Of a stretch of 36,455 nt of DNA, positions 1-8,165 are shown piece after piece. The stretch covers positions 1-36,455 of the forward strand of contig DJWN01000047.1 of NCBI GenBank assembly GCA_002440975.1. Reading direction: 5' to 3'. The position numbers and the translations under genes were made by a program. How positions within the stretch are numbered: position 1 is the first letter of the stretch; the number at the start of each line of letters is the position of its first letter. The stretch comes from Bacteroidales bacterium UBA6229 (lineage in GTDB: Bacteria > Bacteroidota > Bacteroidia > Bacteroidales > F082). Under the pieces are notes generated by a model. It saw nothing but the letters and a program-made list of their open reading frames with translations. It was not told the DNA's origin and did no database searches.

Positions 1-2
1 AT

Positions 3-980
3 TTTTCGGTCTTTAGCCTGGATGAGGCTGCACGTGTATTGGCTGTAAAAAAAACAGAAACCAGTGTTATGATCATGGGTTGGATTCCTGTGGAAAGCTT
101 GAGGTGGGTGTTGGAAAACGAAATTGAATTTTGGGTTTTTGAAGCCGAACGACTGCGGGAGGCCTTGCAACTGGCAGATTTGTTGGGAGTTAAAGCCCGT
201 ATTCATATCGAGCTCGAAACCGGTATGAACCGAACCGGACTTGGTCCTTTTGAGTTGAATGAAATATGGACTTTGATGCACGAATACAAACATGCCTATG
301 TGCTGGAAGGATTGTGTACGCATTTGGCAGGAGCCGAAAGTATTGCCAATCATGTGCGTATTCAACGTCAGATCAAACGTTTCAGATTGATGACAGGGCT
401 TTTCAAAGAGCACGGTTTTCAGGCCAGGACACTTCATGCTGCCAGCTCGGCGGCAACGATTGTTTATCCCGCTTTTCAGTTTGATATGGTGCGCGTTGGC
501 ATATTACAATACGGATACTGGCCAAGCAAAGAAACCTTTATCCATTATGTGAGCCGTCGCAAGAAGAAACATGATCCCTTGGATCGTATCATCAGCTGGA
601 AGAGCTGTGTTATGGCAGTTAAAAAAGTTCGCCAGGGTGAGTTCGTAAGCTATGGAACTACCTATCTGGCCACTGAAGATAAAACCATCGCCATTGTGCC
701 AACAGGCTATTCGCATGGCTATAGCAGATCGCTTTCCAATTCAGGCCGCATCCTGATTCATGGTCAGCGGGTTTCGGTAATTGGCATGATCAATATGAAT
801 ATGCTTATTGCTGATGTTTCTTTTCTGAATGATGTTGTGGTGGGCGACGAGGTAGTACTGATTGGTCAGCAAGACGATCAAGTCATCAGTGTAGCCTCGT
901 TTAGCGAGTTGAGTAATCAATTGAATTATGAATTATTAACACGGCTTCCCGAAGGAATTATGCGCCGATTAACACCTTAA
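3..980 (+). CDS. alr: Alanine racemase, 5'-truncated by window edge
   Basis: PLP-dependent racemase interconverting L- and D-alanine for peptidoglycan in the cytoplasm. The frame is open to the left edge, and codons before the first possible start (TTG at 39) already read as racemase sequence, so the gene begins outside the window. About 326 residues are present; the family is usually 360-390, and the PLP-lysine segment is among what is missing. Visible signatures are TGMNRTGL, HAASSA, FDMVRVGILQYG, the SYG motif (likely second catalytic Tyr, codon 651-653) and GYSHGYSR in place of the usual GYADG. The usual MDM motif reads MNM (Asn codon 798-800). An insert rich in Lys and Arg follows the LQYGYWPS stretch. 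It is followed after 4 bp by a second racemase-family gene, so the two are probably co-transcribed. Family assignment is strong; substrate preference is inferred. Confidence 0.88.
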   Translation, partial: FSVFSLDEAARVLAVKKTETSVMIMGWIPVESLRWVLENEIEFWVFEAERLREALQLADLLGVKARIHIELETGMNRTGLGPFELNEIWTLMHEYKHAYVLEGLCTHLAGAESIANHVRIQRQIKRFRLMTGLFKEHGFQARTLHAASSAATIVYPAFQFDMVRVGILQYGYWPSKETFIHYVSRRKKKHDPLDRIISWKSCVMAVKKVRQGEFVSYGTTYLATEDKTIAIVPTGYSHGYSRSLSNSGRILIHGQRVSVIGMINMNMLIADVSFLNDVVVGDEVVLIGQQDDQVISVASFSELSNQLNYELLTRLPEGIMRRLTP

Positions 981-984
981 TAAA

Positions 985-2073
985 ATGGCATTTATAGAAT
1001 TAGACCATCAAAAATTGCATCATAATTTCAAGTATCTGGATGAATTTTTTTCGAAGAGAAATATCCATTGGGGTGCTGTTTCAAAATTATTATGCGGAAA
1101 TGAAATGTATATCCGCGAATTGATCGAAATGGGCATCAGGGAGGTGCACGACAGCCGTATCAGTAATCTGAAGGTGATAAAAAAGATCAATCCGAAGGTG
1201 CAAACAGTTTATATCAAACCGCCTGCCCGTCGTGTTGTTAAGAGCCTGGTACGCTATGCAGATGTGAGTTTCAATACAGAGTACGAAACCATCCGACTCA
1301 TCTCGGAAGAGGCCGTGAGGCAAAACAAAAAGCATAAAATCATTATTATGATTGAGATGGGCGACCTTCGCGAAGGTGTGTTGGGTGATAACCTGATCGA
1401 CTTCTATTCCTCCATTTTTGAATTGCCTAACATTGAAATTGTGGGATTGGGAACTAATCTGAATTGCCTGAACGGAGTGATGCCCAGCCATGATAAGCTT
1501 ATTCAGCTCAGCTTGTATAAGCAATTGATTGATGCCACTTTCAAAGTAAAAATACCTTTTGTTAGCGGAGGGAGCTCAGTTACGATTCCGCTTTTGCTGA
1601 AGCGGATGCTTCCGAAAGGGATAAATCATTTCAGGGTGGGCGAGACGCTGTATTTTGGAAATAACCTGGTAACCAACAATACCATCAGTGGAATGAAATC
1701 CAATGTGTTTACACTTTATGCCGAAATAGTTGAGTTGATGGAAAAACCCATCGTTCCGATTGGTGAGCTGGGCACCAACGTGGCCGGTGAAAAATTTGAA
1801 GTAAACGAGGCTGATTATGGCAAATCAACTTGCCGTGCCTTACTGGATATTGGTTTGCTTGATGTGGATCCGCACCACCTGAAACCCATTAAAAATGGAA
1901 TTGAAATAACCGGAGCCAGTTCTGATATGCTGGCAGTTGACCTGGGAAAAAACAAGGGTGGTTACAAAGTTGGCGATTTGCTGGCTTTCAATTTGGACTA
2001 TATGGGGGTACTTAAGATTCTAAATTCCAATTATATAGATAAAAGAATCACCAACAAACCAACCCAAAACTAG
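985..2073 (+). CDS. Alanine/ornithine racemase family PLP enzyme
   Basis: A fold-type III PLP enzyme of 362 residues resembling the ornithine racemase (Orr) group of clostridia rather than classical Alr. The probable Schiff-base lysine is K34 in the AVSKLLCGN segment (codon 1084-1086). Other family stretches seen are MIEMGDLREG, GLGTNLNC, VSGGSS, FRVGETLYFG, PIGELGT, EITGASSDM and YKVGDLLAF. The length is complete for the family. The start ATG lies 4 bp after the upstream alr stop, which suggests one transcript. The stop overlaps the convergent methyltransferase stop by 4 bp. From family knowledge it should racemise an amino acid such as ornithine or alanine; the true substrate cannot be read from the sequence. 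A pair of divergent racemases side by side suggests a D-amino-acid role beyond ordinary D-Ala supply, but that is inference. Confidence 0.85.
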   Translation: MAFIELDHQKLHHNFKYLDEFFSKRNIHWGAVSKLLCGNEMYIRELIEMGIREVHDSRISNLKVIKKINPKVQTVYIKPPARRVVKSLVRYADVSFNTEYETIRLISEEAVRQNKKHKIIIMIEMGDLREGVLGDNLIDFYSSIFELPNIEIVGLGTNLNCLNGVMPSHDKLIQLSLYKQLIDATFKVKIPFVSGGSSVTIPLLLKRMLPKGINHFRVGETLYFGNNLVTNNTISGMKSNVFTLYAEIVELMEKPIVPIGELGTNVAGEKFEVNEADYGKSTCRALLDIGLLDVDPHHLKPIKNGIEITGASSDMLAVDLGKNKGGYKVGDLLAFNLDYMGVLKILNSNYIDKRITNKPTQN

Positions 2074-2816
2074 GAGCGGCCTTCTTCCTGTAGAAGATTT
2101 GTGTAATGTTTTAAGCTTCTTAGAATAAGTGCTATCAAGAGTGCTATTCCGAAGATATAAACAGAATTGCGTTGGTAAGTGATTGTACCAGTGCTAAAAT
2201 AGTAACGCAATAAATCAATAAACATAAAGCCAAAAACGGTGGCTAACATACCTGAATATTCGCGACGTAAAACGCTTTTCAGGCTAAAAGGAATCTGGTT
2301 TTTTTTGTAGTTTTTAAACGAAGGGATAAATGCTGGTGTAGTAAGCGACCAATCCAAATACGGCTGTCCGAATTTCTTTTCCAGAAATCGTTCTTCGGCA
2401 AACATTATGCGCTCATAATAAAGCCAGAATGCCAGTGAGATGAGCACTACAAAACTAAAATTAAAGCTAAATAACACGATTCCGATCCACATAAAATAAT
2501 TTCCAACGTAAAGCGGATGCCGCATCAAACTATATATTCCGGTGGTATTCAAACTTTCGGCCACCTGACCTTCCTTGGTGTTTCGCCCCGAAGTGCCTTT
2601 TGGTGTGGTGCCAATGCTGATGGCCCGAATCACAAATCCCAACATACTTAAAAAGGCTGCAAGCCAGCTGATGAGATGCTGATTGGTTGTTGTAAGCCAA
2701 CTAATCTCGGTGAAATAAACCACAGGAACGGCTATCAAAAACAATACAACAGGTAGTTCACCACGATGTTTGAAAAGCCAGTTACCACTTTTTTCGAAGG
2801 AATGGATAAGCGCCAT
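2070..2816 (-). CDS. ICMT/PEMT-like integral membrane methyltransferase
   Basis: Protein of 248 residues from the chosen start. It has hydrophobic segments at about 21-42 and 48-68, a paired segment around 103-133, and two more near the C-terminus. The family signature RHPLYVG (R99, H100, P101), the following EE (141-142) and a downstream YLDW match the isoprenylcysteine carboxyl methyltransferase/phospholipid methyltransferase superfamily, which uses S-adenosylmethionine inside the membrane. Bacterial members rarely have a known substrate. I chose ATG at 2816 rather than GTG at 2897, because a clear Bacteroidota -7 box (2838-2845) lies between them and would place transcription start near 2831. 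The residues before M28 of the longer frame also lack family character. The 3' end overlaps the convergent racemase gene by 4 bp. The C-terminal third is less conserved than the core. Confidence 0.8.
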   Translation of the reverse strand: MALIHSFEKSGNWLFKHRGELPVVLFLIAVPVVYFTEISWLTTTNQHLISWLAAFLSMLGFVIRAISIGTTPKGTSGRNTKEGQVAESLNTTGIYSLMRHPLYVGNYFMWIGIVLFSFNFSFVVLISLAFWLYYERIMFAEERFLEKKFGQPYLDWSLTTPAFIPSFKNYKKNQIPFSLKSVLRREYSGMLATVFGFMFIDLLRYYFSTGTITYQRNSVYIFGIALLIALILRSLKHYTNLLQEEGRS

Positions 2817-2837
2817 AGCAGTAGAATTTTGCAGCGG

Positions 2838-2845
2838 CAAAGTTA
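2838..2845 (-). promoter_or_regulatory. Bacteroidota -7 promoter element for the methyltransferase gene
   Basis: The minus strand reads TAACTTTG, a perfect TAnnTTTG box. Transcription would begin about 7 nt downstream, giving a leader of about 15 nt before the ATG at 2816. No clear -33 TTTG was seen at the expected distance. Confidence 0.6.
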
Positions 2846-2915
2846 GGTTTTTTAAGTGTTTATTGGGAATAATTTCTAAAATATTGAATATCAACACAAA
2901 AGACTTTTAAGTTAG

Positions 2916-2948
2916 TTTGGACAATTAAAGCCCCATGCTTTATATTTG
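2916..2948 (+). promoter_or_regulatory. Bacteroidota promoter for the histidine kinase gene
   Basis: TTTG at 2916-2919 and TATATTTG at 2941-2948 form a two-part promoter of the phylum type (TTTG, about 20 nt, TAnnTTTG). It lies 22 nt before the ATG at 2971. It is divergent from the methyltransferase promoter about 70 bp away. Confidence 0.7.
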
Positions 2949-2970
2949 CACTAAGTAAACATCGCTGATT

Positions 2971-5118
2971 ATGTTGGGGATTAATAATATAGCCGGAGGT
3001 AGATCGATCAATCCAATTGTTGTTAAATTAGTACTTGTACTTTTGTTGTTCTGTTCCTTGCATGCCAATGCAGATGGAAATCAATTGGATGCAGATCGAT
3101 TAGCAGCACTCAGGAAAAACAGGTCAAAGGATCCGGCCAGCGTTAAAAAGGAGTTGCTTGATTTTTTGCCCTATGCCAGTGAGTTAAAATACCCCGAAAG
3201 GCTGATTTACTTTAACACTTTAGCCCTGCTTTACACCGAAATTTCAGTGACCGATTCAGCCCTGGCCTACAACAGGATTTGCCTCACAGAGCTTGATAAA
3301 ACAGACGATCTTTCGCAGCATTTTGAAATTTACAACACGCATGGCCGAATTTTCGACATTCTGAATTTGCCCGATTCTGCCATGTATTATTTTGAATTGA
3401 TGGGCAAAATTGCTTTTCAGCTCCAGGATACAACCCTATTGGCCACATACTATAATAACAAAGCGATGGTGGAGGACGAGCTTGGAAACCGTTTGGCAGC
3501 CTATGAAAGTTACATGAAAGCTCTTGTGCTTTTTGAGTATCTTGGCGATCAGGAAAGTGTAGCGGTGGCTTATAACAACCTGGCAGACATCAATCAAACA
3601 TTGGGAGAATACGAAAAATCTCTTGAATACCTGAATCAGGCGATCGAGATAAACAAAAGCCTTAATAACCGGATCAATCTTGGGATGAATTACAATAATA
3701 TCGGCATTTCCTATAAGGAACTTGGCAGGCATGATGAAGCACTCGCTGCCTACGAACAATCCCTTGAACTGGCACGACAAACCGGAAGTGTTCATGACGA
3801 AGCCAGAGCCGAATACAACCTGGCTAATATCTACAAAAAACTTGAAAATTTCGACCTGGCCAAGAAGAGCCATTTGCGTTCGTTGAAGATATGCTCCGAT
3901 AACGATATCAAATTTGGTGTGATGCTGAATTACATTGGACTTTCGGAGATTTATGCGAAGACAGAAAACTGGGAGCAATGCGAATACTTTGCTGACCAGG
4001 CAATCCAGTTAGGACTCGATTTTAAGCATTATCCATCCATTAGAAATGCCTATCGTATTTTATCCAACATAAACGAAAAGAAGAATAACTATGGTAAAGC
4101 ACTCGAATTGTACAAAAAGTATCATCAGGCTGAGGACACAGTTAAAGCTCAAAATCAAAAGGATTTGATTCTCGAACTCCAGACTAAGTATGATTCGGAA
4201 CGACAGATACTTGAAAATCAAGCTTTAAAGCTTAGAAATGAGAAGCAGGAACACATCATTCGCGATCAGCGGCTTATTACGCTGATTGTAAGTTCGGCAC
4301 TTGGTTTTGTATTGATTTTAGTGTTTTTTCTTGTGCGCACTCAGCGTCGTTTGCGTAAGGTTAATGATCAAATTAACAAGTTGAATCACGAAATTCATAA
4401 GCAGAATATACTGCTTGAAGAAACCGTTGCTACCAAGGACAAATTATTTTCAATCATTGGCCACGATCTCCGCTCACCCTTCAATAGTATGCTGGGATTT
4501 CTCAATCTGATGGTCGAGGATTTTGATTCCTTTGAAAAAGAAGAACAAAAAACGGTGCTGAATGAGTTTTACAAGAAAAGTATCGACCTTTATAATCTGG
4601 TTGAAAATTTATTGCAATGGGCGTTACAGCAAAAAGGAGAAATCAGCTATCAGCCCGAGGCTACCAACCTTAATCAGTTATTGAAAGATGAAATCAGTTT
4701 TCTGAATTCAAGAGCCGAGATCAAAGGAATAGGCATACAAAATAATGTTCCGCAAAAAGTTGTTGCTTTCTGTGATCGCAATATGATGCACACCGTTTTC
4801 AGAAATATTATTAATAATGCCATCAAGTTTACACCAGACAGTGGTAAGATCACAATTTCGTCAGAAGTAACTGAAAAAGAGGTTTCTATATTGTTTTGTG
4901 ATAGTGGTATCGGCATGGATGCAACCACGATTGAGCAAATACTTCAGGGTAATACGCTTAGATCAACAGCCGGGACGAATAAGGAAACCGGTGTTGGTCT
5001 GGGATTGAAAATTGTGAAGGAATTCATACAAATAAACAAAGGAAGTTTATCTATTCAAAGCGAACCTGGCAAGGGGAGCTGTTTTATCGTACGATTAAAT
5101 TTGATAAAGGAAATTTAG
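2971..5118 (+). CDS. TPR-domain sensor histidine kinase
   Basis: Membrane two-component sensor kinase of 715 residues. An N-terminal signal or anchor segment (about 17-31) is followed by tetratricopeptide repeats over roughly 60-395, with typical A-Y-x-x-Y/L-A-x-x-Y spacing, expected in the periplasm. A coiled-coil stretch (about 400-430), a transmembrane helix (435-455) and a second coiled coil lead into the kinase core. The phospho-acceptor is H498 in the motif GHDLRSP. The ATP-binding boxes are the N box (RNIINNA, N612-N616), DSGIGMD (from D644) and GVGLGLKI (674-681). There is no receiver domain, and no response regulator gene is adjacent, so it is an orphan here. It has its own promoter. 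TPR-type kinases are abundant in Bacteroidota, and the signal sensed cannot be deduced. Confidence 0.9.
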   Translation: MLGINNIAGGRSINPIVVKLVLVLLLFCSLHANADGNQLDADRLAALRKNRSKDPASVKKELLDFLPYASELKYPERLIYFNTLALLYTEISVTDSALAYNRICLTELDKTDDLSQHFEIYNTHGRIFDILNLPDSAMYYFELMGKIAFQLQDTTLLATYYNNKAMVEDELGNRLAAYESYMKALVLFEYLGDQESVAVAYNNLADINQTLGEYEKSLEYLNQAIEINKSLNNRINLGMNYNNIGISYKELGRHDEALAAYEQSLELARQTGSVHDEARAEYNLANIYKKLENFDLAKKSHLRSLKICSDNDIKFGVMLNYIGLSEIYAKTENWEQCEYFADQAIQLGLDFKHYPSIRNAYRILSNINEKKNNYGKALELYKKYHQAEDTVKAQNQKDLILELQTKYDSERQILENQALKLRNEKQEHIIRDQRLITLIVSSALGFVLILVFFLVRTQRRLRKVNDQINKLNHEIHKQNILLEETVATKDKLFSIIGHDLRSPFNSMLGFLNLMVEDFDSFEKEEQKTVLNEFYKKSIDLYNLVENLLQWALQQKGEISYQPEATNLNQLLKDEISFLNSRAEIKGIGIQNNVPQKVVAFCDRNMMHTVFRNIINNAIKFTPDSGKITISSEVTEKEVSILFCDSGIGMDATTIEQILQGNTLRSTAGTNKETGVGLGLKIVKEFIQINKGSLSIQSEPGKGSCFIVRLNLIKEI

Positions 5119-5215
5119 AGGCAATGTAACTTTTTATACCAGCCTGGCGTCTAACCACGAAAACGATCAAAAGTGAATCGTTAGGTTTTATTTATCCATT
5201 TTCAAATCCAAGAAT

Positions 5216-5938
5216 ATGAAAAGAAATGCATTGCTAAATTCCTTGATGATCTGGCTTGGTATAATGCTTATAGCCAGTTTGTTGTCGCATACTTATGCAG
5301 CTGTTTTACCGGCATCATCAGTTAAACAAACACGTAGTGTGGACAATTTTACAAAGCTTGATGTAAGCGGAGCTTTTGAGGTTTTTCTTGTTCAGGGAAA
5401 TACCCAAGAACTTGTAATTGAAGCTGATGAAGATATTATTGATCGCGTGATAACAAAAGTAAGTGGCAGCAAACTCGAAATTTATATGCGAAGTCCGTTA
5501 CGTTCGTATAAAAAGATGAATATTTATTTAACTTTTGAGGAAATAGACGAGATTGAGTTGAGTGGTGCTGTAAAGCTTAGGGGAGGCAATCTGATGCAAT
5601 TCAACAAGCTCGATCTCGAATTGTCAGGTGCCTGTGATGTTGCTTTTGATATAGAAGCTCAACATATTGATCTTGACCTGAGTGGTGCCAGCAAATTAAG
5701 TCTTACCGGTATTGTTGAAGGCATTAAGGCAGACTGTTCTGGCGCCTCCGAGCTTTTTCTGTCTGAGCTAAAAGCAACCCACATTGATTTTGAGAGTAGC
5801 GGGGCATCAACGGCCAAATTTTGGGTTACAGAGAGCCTGAACGTTGATGGAAGCGGAGCCTCTGATGTTCGCTATAAAGGAGAGCCTAAAACATTGAATG
5901 TGAATGCATCCGGGGCAACTACCGTGAAGAAATTATAG
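5216..5938 (+). CDS. Secreted DUF2807 (GIN-domain) head-like beta-helix protein
   Basis: Protein of 240 residues with an N-terminal signal peptide (hydrophobic about 9-28). After the signal comes the typical opening of the DUF2807 / putative auto-transporter adhesin head GIN family: RSVDNFTKLDVSGAFEVFLVQG. Eight SGA motifs recur about every 20 residues (for example VSGAFEV, LSGAVKL, LSGACDV, CSGASEL, SSGASTA, GSGASDV), the pattern expected for successive rungs of a right-handed beta-helix. The family is common in Bacteroidota and its function is unknown; export to the periplasm or outer surface is inferred. It starts 97 bp after the kinase gene on the same strand, and no perfect promoter box is visible in between, so read-through from the kinase gene is possible. 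A hairpin terminator follows. Confidence 0.82.
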   Translation: MKRNALLNSLMIWLGIMLIASLLSHTYAAVLPASSVKQTRSVDNFTKLDVSGAFEVFLVQGNTQELVIEADEDIIDRVITKVSGSKLEIYMRSPLRSYKKMNIYLTFEEIDEIELSGAVKLRGGNLMQFNKLDLELSGACDVAFDIEAQHIDLDLSGASKLSLTGIVEGIKADCSGASELFLSELKATHIDFESSGASTAKFWVTESLNVDGSGASDVRYKGEPKTLNVNASGATTVKKL

Positions 5939-5953
5939 AAGCTACAGTACATT

Positions 5954-5994
5954 AAACAAACCGGCGAAGCATGACATGTTTTACCGGTTTGTTT
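5954..5994. terminator. Bidirectional hairpin terminator
   Basis: Perfect 11-bp inverted repeat AAACAAACCGG (5954-5964) and CCGGTTTGTTT (5984-5994) with a 19-nt loop, lying where the DUF2807 gene (+) and the DUF3108 gene (-) converge. T-rich ends occur in both directions. The DUF3108 stop codon lies at the edge of the loop. Confidence 0.65.
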
Positions 5995-6778
5995 TATATA
6001 TTTCGGCTTCGGAGAGATAAATTTTGATGCTTCCAACAGTTATCTTAGCTTCCATCATTATTGGTAATCTTGCCTCGTCCTTACTAACCCAAACCAGAAG
6101 TTCTTCACCAGCCCGAAACATGCTTCCGCGATCGAGTACAGCAGAAAACAGGATACAATCCCACTTTTTGCCTTCACGGTTTTTTATACGTTCTTCCCCT
6201 TTAAATACGATGGGTAGTTCGAAGGTTTTGCCATCAAGGAGCAGACTTAGCTTGATCGTATCACCCTGCGAATAGTTAGAAAAAGGAAGCGAGCGTGCCA
6301 CATAGGTGGCTGTTAATACGTCATAGGTACACTGTGGCAGGCTTATTTCACGGGTGTTATAGGGTTTTCTGGTTTCTTCCAGTTCAGCAAAAACGCCTGG
6401 TTCATCCGGATGGAAATGATATTGATTATTGATTCGAAAACCTCCTTCGAGTGTATGCCTGCGCGAATACAAAGGTTGAAGATTTTTGTAATGACTAAAG
6501 GCTTCAAAGGTGTCGCGCACTTTAAAAAGCCAGTCCCAACGCTTAAAGGAATGTCCGGTGCTGAAAAAATGAAAAACCGTATCCGCATTATAATTTGTGA
6601 GTGAGGCATCAAAACCAACCTCGCCGGCATTTATCCAGATTATTCCCCAGTTATACGAAACAGTATAGGTAAGCTTTTCGCCAGCCACAAAATGTTTGGC
6701 CTCTGGCATACATGCTGTTTGTGCGAATGTTAGCAGGCTAATATACAGTAAGATAACTAAAATCAGACTTGATTTCAT
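5981..6778 (-). CDS. DUF3108 domain-containing exported protein
   Basis: Protein of 265 residues from ATG 6778. A signal peptide (about 1-20, ending TFAQ) is followed by the DUF3108 opening, FVAGEKLTYTVSYNWG and INAGEVGF, and the family segments DWLFKVRDTFEAF, SLLLDGKTFELPIVFKGEERIKNREGKKWDC split across the domain, and a C-terminal VWVSKDEARLPIMMEAKI. Family members are periplasmic or outer-membrane-associated proteins without an established reaction. I rejected the upstream TTG at 6799, because that codon lies inside the -7 promoter box and the hydrophobic signal follows the ATG. The gene is monocistronic by its surroundings: its own promoter upstream and a hairpin at the 3' end. Confidence 0.83.
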   Translation of the reverse strand: MKSSLILVILLYISLLTFAQTACMPEAKHFVAGEKLTYTVSYNWGIIWINAGEVGFDASLTNYNADTVFHFFSTGHSFKRWDWLFKVRDTFEAFSHYKNLQPLYSRRHTLEGGFRINNQYHFHPDEPGVFAELEETRKPYNTREISLPQCTYDVLTATYVARSLPFSNYSQGDTIKLSLLLDGKTFELPIVFKGEERIKNREGKKWDCILFSAVLDRGSMFRAGEELLVWVSKDEARLPIMMEAKITVGSIKIYLSEAEIYKTNR

Positions 6779-6796
6779 TATGGTTTCTTGATGCGC

Positions 6797-6804
6797 CAAA
6801 AGTA
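6797..6804 (-). promoter_or_regulatory. Bacteroidota -7 promoter element for the DUF3108 gene
   Basis: The minus strand reads TACTTTTG, a perfect TAnnTTTG. Expected transcription start is near 6790, about 12 nt before the ATG at 6778. No good -33 box was found. Confidence 0.55.
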
Positions 6805-7115
6805 GGTAAAATTAGAGATTTTTGGAGTAGTTCGTTTTGATTGGATGTTAAGTAAATCTTGACTGTCTGTTGAAGGCTGGTGTTAGTATTTTAATCAGAA
6901 TCTTTATCTGATTTGAATAAGAAGTGGTGAAATCCGTTCATTTTTCTGTTCAAATCTTTTCCTTCTTGGTAAGGGGGATTTAAAGACCTTCTTTAGCAAA
7001 GGCGTGAAATTTTCCGATTGATTCAAATTCTAAAGATTTCACGTACATGCTGCTGATGTTATCCTCATTTCTTCTCAAATGTTTGCTAATTTGAGAAAGT
7101 GAGGGAAAGATGGGT
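6805..7115. other. Intergenic region with two short inverted repeats
   Basis: No coding frame of substance. Two perfect inverted repeats are seen. CGTGAAAT pairs with ATTTCACG around 7004-7042. TTCTCAAAT (7072-7080) pairs with ATTTGAGAA (7089-7097) over an 8-nt loop. The second lies just past the stop of the peptidase gene and could be a weak terminator, although no T-run follows it on the minus strand. Confidence 0.4.
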
Positions 7116-8165
7116 TTACCTCTTCACTACCTTTTGAGTAGTGAATACCCCATCCGCATAAATGCGAACGAAGTACAATCCAGAAGGTAAGGAACTCAAG
7201 CTAACTTGAGTCATTTCCCCGAGATTTTCCTGCTGGAAAACCTCGCGACCAGAAATATTTATGATACTCACTCTTTCGAGTCTTTCCTGAGTATCAATAA
7301 ACAAATTCCCGCTCGTTGGATTAGGAAAAATTTTTATTTTATCAATTTCCGTCTCTGTTACATCGGTTATAACGCCGATGAAATTGAGATTTGTTTTGCT
7401 ATCGCTGCTTCCGTCAGAAAGAACATATGATTGTTCAATGTCGTATGTACCAGCAAGCAAATACAGGTGCGAGGTTTCAACAATATTTCCTGCCCCTTCG
7501 AACATTTCTCCATCTCCAAATTCAATTGAATGATAGGCAACGGTTCTGGGGTCGTTGGCATTTTGTATAACCTCTGAATGAAAGAAATATTCATCATCCG
7601 TTGTTCCATTCATTGGAGTTGCCTCCAAATAAAATGAAACCTCCCATACTCCTACAACAACATTGTCCGTGTCAGTATTGCTACCATCGTTGACAATGAG
7701 GGTATAAGTGTACGATCCTTCCGAAGAAGGAGTCACGATCGGATTTTGCAGCGTGGAAGTAAAACCTCCCGTCCCAGTCCATTCGTAAGAGTAGTTCCCC
7801 GTTCCTCCAGTCGCACTTCCGTACAACTGTATGGTCTGACCTAAGGTGTAAACAGATTTGTCACTTGAAGCCGAAGCCACAAGTGGCGCATTGGCTCCAA
7901 CCTGGGTGATCGAGAAAACATCTGTCGCTCCTGAACCAGAAACACTCAAGTCATCCGAACGGGAATCAGGATCTGTGTTTTCCTCATAATTGAGGGTCAC
8001 CGTTCCCTGTCCCATTCCAGACAAAGGCGCAGCAGATAGCCATCCGGCCAATCCTGTCACATCCCAGATCAAATCGCTGGGACAATCAACAGAAAACTGA
8101 AGACTGCCAGCATTTGCTGGTACGTTTGCATTGTCCGGATCAGCGTAATAAATGCGCTCACTCCG
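7116..8165 (-). CDS. C-terminal fragment of frameshifted secreted peptidase: BACON-like, PKD-like, T9SS type A sorting tail
   Basis: Last third of a gene broken into three frames. The frame is open from about 8165, with no native start; the first usable start would be TTG 8072. It begins with SERIYYADPDN and continues as a BACON-like domain ending FSITQVG. A PKD-like domain follows, with SYEWTGTGGF and LIVNDGS, then a region around EFGDGEMFEGAGN of PKD type. The end is a T9SS type A sorting domain: IFPNPTSGNLFID, VSIINISGREVF, SLPSGLYFVRIYADG, then the basic end VVKR. The sorting tail shows that the intact protein was exported to the periplasm by Sec and across the outer membrane by T9SS. Its phase equals that of the N-terminal fragment, because the two indels cancel. 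Confidence 0.75.
   Translation of the reverse strand, partial: RSERIYYADPDNANVPANAGSLQFSVDCPSDLIWDVTGLAGWLSAAPLSGMGQGTVTLNYEENTDPDSRSDDLSVSGSGATDVFSITQVGANAPLVASASSDKSVYTLGQTIQLYGSATGGTGNYSYEWTGTGGFTSTLQNPIVTPSSEGSYTYTLIVNDGSNTDTDNVVVGVWEVSFYLEATPMNGTTDDEYFFHSEVIQNANDPRTVAYHSIEFGDGEMFEGAGNIVETSHLYLLAGTYDIEQSYVLSDGSSDSKTNLNFIGVITDVTETEIDKIKIFPNPTSGNLFIDTQERLERVSIINISGREVFQQENLGEMTQVSLSSLPSGLYFVRIYADGVFTTQKVVKR

Noticed and set aside
6779..6799. Longer DUF3108 start at TTG 6799
   Set aside because: The codon lies within the TAnnTTTG promoter box, and the signal peptide begins at ATG 6778.
7004..7042. CGTGAAAT/ATTTCACG inverted repeat as a regulator site
   Set aside because: Arms are short with a loop of over 20 nt in an AT-rich gap and no gene start nearby.
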